Shown here: positions 1 through 6,483 of the stretch, piece after piece | Numbering within the stretch: the stretch's first letter is position 1 | Layout: each line of letters opens with the position of its first letter | Source of the DNA: an uncultured Clostridia bacterium | GTDB lineage: Bacteria; Bacillota; Clostridia; Oscillospirales; Ruminococcaceae | NCBI GenBank assembly: GCA_946183095.1 | Contig: CAMHBE010000008.1 | Location: 1-16,460, forward strand | Reading direction: 5' to 3' | DNA length: 16,460 nt | The notes under the pieces: generated by a model | What the model saw: the letters and a program-made list of their open reading frames with translations, nothing else | Database searches by the model: none | Told to the model about the DNA's origin: nothing | Position numbers and translations under genes: made by a program

Positions 1-6
1 GTGTAA

Positions 7-65
7 GCGTATGGCGCTCGCCACACTCGGGGCGGATAAAAAGCAAGGCTATGGGCGTATGGCGC
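7..65. repeat. 11-bp direct repeat upstream of the first promoter
   Basis: The 11-mer GCGTATGGCGC occurs at 7-17 and again at 55-65, 48 bp apart and on the same strand. The first copy continues into a small GGCG-CT-CGCC hairpin (13-22). Nothing in the first 90 bases looks like a complete gene. The stretch may hold the end of an upstream gene or its 3' region, which cannot be decided from this window. Confidence 0.5.
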
Positions 66-90
66 AATAACAAAAAATTCAAAAAATATG

Positions 91-119
91 TTGCAATAAT
101 TGTTATCTTGTGGTATAAT
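91..119 (+). promoter_or_regulatory. Housekeeping sigma promoter for the DUF1015 operon
   Basis: The -35 box TTGCAA (91-96) and the consensus -10 box TATAAT (114-119) are separated by exactly 17 bp. The -10 is preceded by TGTGG, and the region is AT-rich. Transcription would start near 126, about 40 nt before the ATG at 167. A 7-bp inverted repeat, ATAACAA (67-73) and TTGTTAT (100-106), straddles the -35 box and could be an operator, but this is weak. The carB promoter at 13654-13682 has nearly the same layout. Confidence 0.85.
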
Positions 120-166
120 TATACTTGTATGTTTATGCTTTAATGAATTAACAGGGGGCTGCAATT

Positions 167-1429
167 ATGGGAACAGCATTTACATCGGCAGATATTCTGC
201 TGCCGGAAAAGACAGATATGGAAAAATGGGCGGTCGCCGCGTGCGATCAGTACACCGCCGAGCCCGAATACTGGGCAAGAGTGGAAAAACGTGTGGGGGA
301 TTCGCCTTCTACGCTCGGACTGATTCTGCCGGAAGTGTATCTCGAAGAGACCGATGTTGACCGCAGAATAGACCGGATACATGATAACATGAAAAAGATG
401 CTCGCGGACGGGATATTCAAAGAGTACAAGGATGCGATGATATACGTTGAGCGCGTGCAGTCCGACGGTATGGTCCGCAAAGGCATAGTCGGTGCGCTCG
501 ACCTCGAAGAGTACGATTACCATGCAGGGAGCACTTCATCTGTGCGTGCAACGGAAGCGACTGTTCCGGAACGAATACCGCCCCGCCTTAAAGTCAGGGA
601 GGGAGCACTGATAGAACTGCCGCACGTTCTGGTGCTCATAGACGATGAAAACCAGACGGTCATTGAGCCGTGCGAACGTGTAAAGCGCGATGCAAAGCCG
701 ATATATGAGACTAAACTTATGGAGGGCGGCGGCAGGATAAAAGGCTGGCTGCTCGATCATCCCGCCAAAAGGAGCGTTTTATCGTCACTGGAAAAGCTCG
801 GCGACAATGACGATTTCAACAGAAAGTACGGGCTGAAAGATTTCCCGACACTGCTGTTCGCGGTCGGCGACGGGAACCACTCGCTCGCGACGGCGAAGGA
901 ATACTATGAGCGCCTGAAAGCTGCAAACCCCGGCAAGGACTTCTCTCACCACCCCGCAAGATATGCGCTCGTGGAGATAGTTAATCTGCACAGTCCCGCT
1001 ATCCGCTTTGAAGCAATACAGCGTATCGTAAAGGACGTTGATCCCCAAAAGCTGCTTGAAGCCGCAAAGAAGAAGCTCGGACTGAGCGACGAATTCACGG
1101 GGCAGCGGTTTATAGCGGTATTTCAGGGCAGGGAACAGCTCTGGCATATTCACGACAAGACTTCCGAACTGTCGGTCGGGTCGCTTCAGGATTTCCTCGA
1201 TGATTATGTTGCGGAGAACGGCGGCAAGGTCGATTACATACACGGCGCGGATGTTGTGCGTCAGCTGACCAAACGTGAGAATACGATAGGGTTTATACTC
1301 CCGGATATGCAGAAATCCGAGCTTTTCCCCACCGTGATAAAGGACGGCGCACTGCCGAGAAAGACTTTCTCCATGGGGCACGCCGCAGATAAACGGTTCT
1401 ACATGGAGTGCAGAAAGATAACGGAATGA
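167..1429 (+). CDS. DUF1015 family protein
   Basis: A 420-residue protein recognised as the DUF1015 (PF06245) family from its overall pattern. Residues 27-40 hold the typical DQYTAEPEYWARVE-like segment. Residues 126-145 hold a VRATEATVPERIPPR-type stretch. Residues 234-243 hold GDGNHSLATA, the family's histidine signature, followed by a long helix. The protein is cytosolic, with no signal peptide or TM segment. The ATG at 167 has a good Shine-Dalgarno (AGGGGG, 153-158) and sits about 40 nt downstream of a strong promoter. The family's biochemical role is not firmly established. From memory, homologues in clostridia often sit near serine biosynthesis genes (serA/serC), but no such gene is in this window. 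The stop overlaps the next gene's ATG (ATGA, 1426-1429), which suggests translational coupling. Confidence 0.85.
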   Translation: MGTAFTSADILLPEKTDMEKWAVAACDQYTAEPEYWARVEKRVGDSPSTLGLILPEVYLEETDVDRRIDRIHDNMKKMLADGIFKEYKDAMIYVERVQSDGMVRKGIVGALDLEEYDYHAGSTSSVRATEATVPERIPPRLKVREGALIELPHVLVLIDDENQTVIEPCERVKRDAKPIYETKLMEGGGRIKGWLLDHPAKRSVLSSLEKLGDNDDFNRKYGLKDFPTLLFAVGDGNHSLATAKEYYERLKAANPGKDFSHHPARYALVEIVNLHSPAIRFEAIQRIVKDVDPQKLLEAAKKKLGLSDEFTGQRFIAVFQGREQLWHIHDKTSELSVGSLQDFLDDYVAENGGKVDYIHGADVVRQLTKRENTIGFILPDMQKSELFPTVIKDGALPRKTFSMGHAADKRFYMECRKITE

Positions 1430-2367
1430 ACAGATCTGTTTTGAGGGCAAGACGCGCTGCGTGCGTGATACTTGCAATAATTACCGCAGTCTGTGCGGCG
1501 TTTGCTGCAATGACTGTCGGGGCGTCCGCAGGGACACTGATAAAATACGATATCAGCTATAAGGGGAGCTATGTGTATCTGACGCTGACCCCGCAGAAGA
1601 GCACGAACACAATATATTACACGACGAATGGGAAAATGCCCACAAAGTCGTCCGCAAAGTACGCAAAAAAGCTCGCGGCGAAGTCGGAAGTCACCGTGAC
1701 CGCCGTTGAATACAACAGGAGCGGAAGCAAGGTCGCATCTCTGAAAGCTGTGATAAAGCCCAAAGTCTCCGCCCCCGCCATCACGGCGGCGCAGGAGGAC
1801 GGGAGTGCGCGGATAACGATAAAATGCGGCACATCGGGCGCGAAGATATACTACACGACCGACGGCAGTTCCCCGACACAGAAGTCAAAGCTGTACAGCG
1901 GGAGCTTCCTGTGCAGTGACGGCGTGACCGTGAAAGCCCGCGCATACAAGAGCGGTATGAAGGCGAGCGGTGTTGCGGCATTTAAAGTGAACGCTGTCAG
2001 TCCCGAACAGCAGGTGCTCGACATCGTGAACAAAGAGCGCACATCAAGAGGACTGTCAAAGCTCGTCATGTCGGACAAGCTGTGCAGGGCGGCTGCTCTG
2101 CGGGCAAAAGAGACTGCGGTAAAGTTTGACCATACCCGCCCGGACGGCACGTCATGTTTCACGGTATTTTCGGAGTACGGCATAACCTATATGGCTGCCG
2201 CCGAGAATATTGCTGCGGGTCAGCGCTCTCCCGAAGAAGTCATGGACGACTGGATGCACTCGACGGGGCACAGGGGAAATATACTCAGTGACAGGTACGG
2301 CAGTTTCGGTATAGGGATCTACACCGACGGCGGTACGACTTACTGGGTGCAGCTTTTCACAAATTGA
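1426..2367 (+). CDS. Secreted CAP/SCP-domain protein with chitobiase-C-terminal-like repeats
   Basis: A 313-residue exported protein. The N-terminus (MNRSVLRARR, then a hydrophobic run and a GASA-type cleavage site near residue 35) is a signal peptide. Two repeats resembling the chitobiase/beta-hexosaminidase C-terminal module follow (about residues 40-108 and 112-190), each with an IYYTT(N/D)G(K/S)xPT motif. The C-terminal ~115 residues form a YkwD-type CAP domain with VLDIVNKERTSRG, DHTRPDG, AENIAAG and HSTGHRGNI, which supply the usual His/Glu cluster. Bacterial CAP proteins are mostly of unknown activity. The repeats may bind cell-wall or other glycans. I chose the ATG at 1426 because it overlaps the previous stop (ATGA) and gives a clean signal peptide. 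An in-frame GTG at 1408 would add six polar residues. Confidence 0.88.
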   Translation: MNRSVLRARRAACVILAIITAVCAAFAAMTVGASAGTLIKYDISYKGSYVYLTLTPQKSTNTIYYTTNGKMPTKSSAKYAKKLAAKSEVTVTAVEYNRSGSKVASLKAVIKPKVSAPAITAAQEDGSARITIKCGTSGAKIYYTTDGSSPTQKSKLYSGSFLCSDGVTVKARAYKSGMKASGVAAFKVNAVSPEQQVLDIVNKERTSRGLSKLVMSDKLCRAAALRAKETAVKFDHTRPDGTSCFTVFSEYGITYMAAAENIAAGQRSPEEVMDDWMHSTGHRGNILSDRYGSFGIGIYTDGGTTYWVQLFTN

Positions 2368-2374
2368 GGTAGCA

Positions 2375-2740
2375 ATGACTGATAATGAAGAGATAGTGCC
2401 GGCGTGTGAATTTCATCATGTACACGACGACACATTGAAAAAAATAAGCGGGATAATGCCGGACGAGGATTCCTTGTTCGACCTTGCGGAACTGTATAAG
2501 ATATTCGGTGACAGCACCCGCATCAAGATACTCTATGCGCTTTTTGAAGCGGAACTGTGCGTCTGCGATATCGCCACCCTGATAGGTGCGACGATGTCCG
2601 CTGTTTCGCACCAGCTTCGCATACTGAAACAGGCGAGCCTTGTGAAGTTCAGGCGGGATGGCAAGACGGTGTTCTACTCCCTTGCGGACGATCATGTGCG
2701 CTCGATACTCGGTCAGGGCATGGAGCACATAAGTGAGTGA
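2375..2740 (+). CDS. ArsR/SmtB family metal-responsive repressor with both alpha3N and alpha5 ligand sets
   Basis: A 121-residue winged-helix protein. The recognition region is MSAVSHQLRILKQASLV (about 74-90), followed by the wing RRDGKTVFYSL. Two metal sites can be read. ELCVCD (Cys62, Cys64), with Cys11 and His14/15/17 in the N-terminal arm, matches the CadC-type alpha3N thiolate site. Asp105, His107, His118 and Glu121 have the D-x-H...H-x-x-E spacing (2, 11, 3) of the SmtB/CzrA alpha5 zinc site. Proteins of this kind leave DNA when they bind Zn, Cd, Pb or Co. The Shine-Dalgarno GAGGT (2366-2370) overlaps the previous stop, so the gene belongs to the upstream operon. No metal transporter is adjacent, so its target is not evident. 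ArsR-family membership is secure. Metal specificity is inferred. Confidence 0.92.
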   Translation: MTDNEEIVPACEFHHVHDDTLKKISGIMPDEDSLFDLAELYKIFGDSTRIKILYALFEAELCVCDIATLIGATMSAVSHQLRILKQASLVKFRRDGKTVFYSLADDHVRSILGQGMEHISE

Positions 2741-2775
2741 CTCAGAACGTATCTGACATTATACAGCGTTTTCGG

Positions 2776-2862
2776 TTCCTTTGGTTGCCGTTTACAGGCG
2801 CGCATCGTGCGCGCTTTGGACGGCAACCTCCACGGCATCCTGCCGTGTGTCGCACAAAGGAA
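2776..2862 (+). repeat. Branched palindromic element (closing stem plus two hairpins)
   Basis: TTCCTTTG (2776-2783) pairs with CAAAGGAA (2855-2862) and encloses two hairpins. The first pairs GTTGCCGT (2784-2791) with ACGGCAAC (2820-2827), with an inner stem GCGCGCA (2798-2804) and TGCGCGC (2808-2814) around a TCG loop. The second pairs CACGGCA (2831-2837) with TGCCGTG (2841-2847) around a TCC loop. All these pairs are perfect Watson-Crick. No target-site duplication is visible at the ends. Confidence 0.7.
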
Positions 2863-2866
2863 GCAG

Positions 2867-2918
2867 TGAGGGAGTTTGAGGGAGAGACAGCGTCTCTTCC
2901 TCATGCGCGGATGCGCGG
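2867..2918 (+). repeat. 12-bp triloop hairpin with short direct repeats on both sides
   Basis: TGAGGGAGAGAC (2877-2888) pairs with GTCTCTTCCTCA (2892-2903) around an AGC loop, with one G-U pair. The 8-mer TGAGGGAG occurs at 2867-2874 and again at 2877-2884, so an alternative pairing with the same 3' arm is possible. The 8-mer ATGCGCGG is tandemly repeated at 2903-2918. No U-tract follows. Confidence 0.6.
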
Positions 2919-2923
2919 TCTTG

Positions 2924-2931
2924 AAAGGTGG
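2924..2931 (+). promoter_or_regulatory. Ribosome binding site that favours the TTG start at 2942
   Basis: AAAGGTGG lies 10 nt before an in-frame TTG at 2942 and is the only good Shine-Dalgarno in the area. The earlier in-frame starts, TTG 2876 and ATG 2903, fall just before or at the end of the 2877-2903 hairpin and lack a free ribosome binding site. Confidence 0.55.
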
Positions 2932-2941
2932 TGATCTTGTT

Positions 2942-5266
2942 TTGGCAGTGCCGACCATAAATGAATTTATAGAACGCAGCAAGGTGAACTGTGAAGCGGC
3001 TGCGAGGCTTACCGTAAAAAGGCGCTTTGCTGAGACGCTGCCGGAAGGAACGACACCTGAAGAAGCGGCGGAACGTGCGCAGAAGCACCTTGAAAGTCCG
3101 GCGGGACAGAAGGAATACGCCGAAGCGCTGCACAGCGGGAAGTTCTACATCGCGCTGACCTCCGAGAACGCGGAGAAAGAGCCGCGTGTGGTGGATTCCT
3201 ACCGCAAATATATCGCCGGTATGCCGCAGAAGGGCGGGAGCACCGCCGTCAGCAAGTCCGCGAAACGACGTGAGCAGCGCAAACGCAAAAAAGCCAAGGC
3301 TAAAGCGGGACACAAGAAATACTTTGAGATATACCAGTCTTTCGTTTTTTCGCCGGACGACGAACAGATCGTCATTGATACGGCGGCGGGTATGATACGC
3401 GAGTTCTACTCCGATATACGCAACATCGTCACCGGCAGAATGATGAAGGACGTTTACAGCGAATTTGTCAGCCGCGCGGTGCAGACGAAGTTCCACAGGG
3501 TGCTCAGTGACGAGGCTTCGCTCAATCCCCGCAGAACGGACGTTATAATCAGCCGCATGAGCAGGATCTACAGTTCCCTGAACGACCTTATCATGGGAAC
3601 CGCCATTGATGTGATACTTGCCGATTCGGGGTATATCGCATCCACCATAAACGGCATAAAGCGGGAGTTCCTGAACGCTTACTGCCCGTCGTATCCCCGC
3701 CTTTCCCAGATGTACGATAAGCTGCGGTCGATGTTCGGACGCGAAGCCGTAATGGAGATAATACAGTCGGGCAGCGAATACCGTAAAGCCGACGCGTACA
3801 TGGATAAGCAGATATCCATGATGGAAACGGCGCATGAGCTGATAATGCGGGAGATACCCGACAACGTCATTGACCTTTACCCCGGCGCGAGAAGTATGCA
3901 GCGCCACTTTATCCTGCATCTCGGTCCCACCAATTCCGGAAAGACCTACAACTCGCTGCAGGCGTGCATGAGGGCGGAAACGGGCGTTTACCTTGCACCG
4001 CTCAGGCTGCTCGCTTACGAGATATGCGAGAAATTCAACATAGAGGGCGTTCCCTGCCGCATGAAAACGGGCGAAGAGGAGATAGACGTTCCTTTTGCGT
4101 CCCACACCTCTTCTACCGTGGAAATGCTCGACGTGAACGAGCATTATGATGTCGCGGTGGTGGATGAATGTCAGCTCATTGAGGATGAGGAGCGCGGAGG
4201 CGCATGGACTGCCGCGATACTCGGGCTGGTAGCGGACGAGATACACCTGTGCGCGTCCGAAAACGCGCAGAATATCCTCGTAAAACTTATAGAGATGTGC
4301 GGCGACACCTACGAAGTCGTGTATCACGAACGCTCGGTGCCGCTGGTGCCCGACAAGAGGGAGTTTGTGTTCCCGAAAGACGTGGAGCCGAACGACGCGC
4401 TGATAGCGTTCTCCAAACGCTCGGTGCTGAACTACGCGGAACAGCTCCGCGCTCTCGGCATCCGGGCAAGCGTGATATACGGCGACCTGCCCTACGATGT
4501 GCGAAGGAACGAAGTCTCGCGCTTTATACGCGGGGAGACCGAGGTGGTGGTTGCCACCGACGCTGTGGGCATGGGACTTAACCTGCCGATAAAGCGGGTG
4601 GTGTTCCTCGAAACATACAAGTACGACGGCAGGCGCAGACGTTTCCTGCACGGCAGTGAAGTGAAGCAGATAGCCGGACGCGCCGGAAGAATGGGGATGT
4701 ACGACATAGGGTATTTCAACTCGGCGGAGTTCCGGAGCGACATCATACGAAAGCTGCACGAACGCAGCCGCGAGGTGAAGAAGGCGAGACTGCGCATACC
4801 GGAGACGATAATCGCCGTGGATATGAAGCTCTCGGAGATACTGCTGCGGTGGGGAACTATCCCCGACGACGAGATATTCACCCGCAACAACGTCGAACGC
4901 GAAGTGGCGCTGAGCCGCGAACTGGAACGCTACAGCAGCGACAAACTGCTGATATACAGGTTCGTCACCATTCCTTTCTCGGAGACACGCAGGGAACTGT
5001 ACGAATACTGGCTCGGTCTGTTCAGGGCGGAGCTGTATGATGACCGTTCATCGTCGGCAGCCTACTGCGGCGCGATACGCCGGGAGATAGAGACACCCTC
5101 CGACGAGCTTACCGGGCTGGAGCTCAACGAGCTCGCGTACAGAAAATGCGACATACTTTACTTTTACTTTGACAGATTCGGGATGAAGGAAGATCTCGAA
5201 GCTATTATGGATCTCAAACACACGATCTCGGCAAATATAATGGAATATCTGTCGGGACAGTCCTGA
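2942..5266 (+). CDS. SUV3-like DExH RNA helicase
   Basis: About 774 residues from the TTG at 2942 (796 if started at 2876). The N-terminal third is alpha-helical without a recognised motif and carries a very basic stretch (KRREQRKRKKAKAKAG, about 108-123). The helicase core follows: motif I GPTNSGKT (328-335), APLRLLA, motif II DECQ (408-411), the SUV3-type SVIYGDLPYDVRR, motif V ATDAVGMGLNLP (from about 538) and motif VI QIAGRAGR (576-583). GPTNSGKT plus QIAGRAGR is typical of SUV3/superfamily II RNA helicases, which unwind RNA 3' to 5' and assist exoribonucleases. The C-terminus resembles the SUV3 helical region. The gene ends 8 nt before the BMP-type gene, so it is probably co-transcribed with the signalling module. 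Its partners are unknown. The long antisense open frame over this gene is a coding shadow. Confidence 0.88.
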   Translation: MAVPTINEFIERSKVNCEAAARLTVKRRFAETLPEGTTPEEAAERAQKHLESPAGQKEYAEALHSGKFYIALTSENAEKEPRVVDSYRKYIAGMPQKGGSTAVSKSAKRREQRKRKKAKAKAGHKKYFEIYQSFVFSPDDEQIVIDTAAGMIREFYSDIRNIVTGRMMKDVYSEFVSRAVQTKFHRVLSDEASLNPRRTDVIISRMSRIYSSLNDLIMGTAIDVILADSGYIASTINGIKREFLNAYCPSYPRLSQMYDKLRSMFGREAVMEIIQSGSEYRKADAYMDKQISMMETAHELIMREIPDNVIDLYPGARSMQRHFILHLGPTNSGKTYNSLQACMRAETGVYLAPLRLLAYEICEKFNIEGVPCRMKTGEEEIDVPFASHTSSTVEMLDVNEHYDVAVVDECQLIEDEERGGAWTAAILGLVADEIHLCASENAQNILVKLIEMCGDTYEVVYHERSVPLVPDKREFVFPKDVEPNDALIAFSKRSVLNYAEQLRALGIRASVIYGDLPYDVRRNEVSRFIRGETEVVVATDAVGMGLNLPIKRVVFLETYKYDGRRRRFLHGSEVKQIAGRAGRMGMYDIGYFNSAEFRSDIIRKLHERSREVKKARLRIPETIIAVDMKLSEILLRWGTIPDDEIFTRNNVEREVALSRELERYSSDKLLIYRFVTIPFSETRRELYEYWLGLFRAELYDDRSSSAAYCGAIRREIETPSDELTGLELNELAYRKCDILYFYFDRFGMKEDLEAIMDLKHTISANIMEYLSGQS

Positions 5267-5274
5267 CGGGAGAT

Positions 5275-6432
5275 ATGAAAAAAGATACATTTAAAAGACC
5301 CGACATGAAACAGATAAGCATAGCGGTAAGCGTTATAGTGTTTACCATACTTATGGTGTCTGTCATTATCATCATAAACTTCACAAAAGGCGAGATGCGC
5401 AGCGATGTGCTGAAACAGACAACAAATGTGGGAGTGCTGCTGCTCGGGAGCGCCGACGACCACAGCTGGAACCAGTCACATATCGATTCGCTGGACCGCG
5501 TGTCCGGTGAACTGAACCTTAAAGTGATCGTCCGCGACAACGTACCGCCTTACGGCGGCTGTCATGATGTGATACGAAAGCTCATCGAAGAAGACGACTG
5601 CAAGGTAGTCATTGCAACGTCGGTGGAATACGGCGACACCATATCGCAGGCGGCGAAGGAATATCCCGACTGCCGGTTCCTGTACACGGCAGGGCGTTCG
5701 CATGAGCCGAACGTCGGCTCATTCTTCGGCAGGATGTATCAGATACGCTATCTGTCCGGCATAATTGCGGGCAATCAGACAAAGACCGGGCATATCGGCT
5801 ATGTGGGAGCGTACCCCAATTCCGAAGTGAACCGCTGCATAAACGCGTTCACGCTGGGAGTGAGGGCTGTCAGACCCGACGCTGTGGTACACGTTTCCTT
5901 CTGCAACTCGTGGGTGGATGACGAACTCGCCGCTTCGTCCGCAAATATGCTCATAGACAAGTGCGGAGCGGATGTCATAACACTGCACACGGATTCGGTA
6001 TCGCCGCTTCGTGTGGCGGAGGAACGCTCTGTCTGGTCGATAGGCACAGGTCCAGATGACCCGCAGCTCTACCCGAACACTTGCCTGACCTCATGCGTGT
6101 GGGACTGGGACAGCTATTACAGAAAAGCGATACTGTCCGTGAAGCAGGGGAAGTTTCGCGGAGAGTGGCAGTGGCTCGGATATGAGAGCGGCATAATGAA
6201 GCTCACGGACCCGAAGCTGACCGGGAATGCCGCGCCCGGATATGAGGAAAAGCTGAACGCGGCGATAAAAGGTTTTGAGGAGCATACCTACGACGTGTTC
6301 TACGGTCCCGTGACCGATATGGACGGCAGGATCCGGATACCGGAAGGCGAATCCATGTCGGACGATGAGATGTATGACAGGTTCGACTGGTATGTGGAAG
6401 GCGTGAAGATAGAAGCACGCGTGAAGAGATAA
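5275..6432 (+). CDS. Membrane-anchored BMP/PnrA-family binding protein
   Basis: A 385-residue protein. Residues 13-35 form one hydrophobic segment after a basic N-terminus. No lipobox cysteine follows, so it is probably an uncleaved TM anchor with the binding domain outside. The BMP (PF02608) fold is recognised from VGVLLLGSADDHSWNQSH (about 52-69), a YQIRYLSGIIAG helix (155-166), GYVGAYPNSEVN (175-186) and the C-terminal YGPVTDMDGRIRIPEGE segment (343-359). BMP proteins usually deliver nucleosides to ABC importers. Here no permease or ATPase gene is adjacent and the next gene is a sensor kinase, so a ligand-sensing role is more likely. Shine-Dalgarno GGGAG (5268-5272) is unusually close to the ATG at 5275, but no better start is visible. 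Confidence 0.85.
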   Translation: MKKDTFKRPDMKQISIAVSVIVFTILMVSVIIIINFTKGEMRSDVLKQTTNVGVLLLGSADDHSWNQSHIDSLDRVSGELNLKVIVRDNVPPYGGCHDVIRKLIEEDDCKVVIATSVEYGDTISQAAKEYPDCRFLYTAGRSHEPNVGSFFGRMYQIRYLSGIIAGNQTKTGHIGYVGAYPNSEVNRCINAFTLGVRAVRPDAVVHVSFCNSWVDDELAASSANMLIDKCGADVITLHTDSVSPLRVAEERSVWSIGTGPDDPQLYPNTCLTSCVWDWDSYYRKAILSVKQGKFRGEWQWLGYESGIMKLTDPKLTGNAAPGYEEKLNAAIKGFEEHTYDVFYGPVTDMDGRIRIPEGESMSDDEMYDRFDWYVEGVKIEARVKR

Positions 6433-6483
6433 CGGCGGACTGCGGGAAAATGACAGGATGCGGCTGACAAAGGGGGCAGGCAG

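Larger units (their letters stand above)
2741..2941 (+). promoter_or_regulatory. Structured noncoding leader between the arsR-type gene and the helicase gene
   Basis: About 200 bases hold no convincing gene but dense secondary structure. Stems are found at 2776-2862 (three nested or branched arms) and 2877-2903 (12 bp with a triloop). Two direct repeats follow. The Shine-Dalgarno of the helicase gene lies just after the last stem. No T-run follows any stem, so these are not ordinary intrinsic terminators. TTATAC at 2759-2764 could be a -10 box, but no matching -35 was found. The element could be a 5' UTR control region, a structured RNA or a palindromic mobile repeat. Confidence 0.5.

Noticed and set aside
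2877..2903. Possible intrinsic terminator after the ArsR-type gene
   Set aside because: The 12-bp stem is strong, but no T-run follows it, so it does not meet the intrinsic terminator pattern.
2737..2934. A 65-codon + strand frame right after the ArsR-type gene
   Set aside because: It runs through the hairpin cluster and translates the palindromes, with no ribosome binding site and no family resemblance. The structure explains the bases better.
2792..4759. A 655-codon open frame on the minus strand across the helicase gene
   Set aside because: It lies wholly opposite a gene with clear helicase motifs, has no recognisable domain, and fits the usual antisense shadow of GC-rich codon bias.
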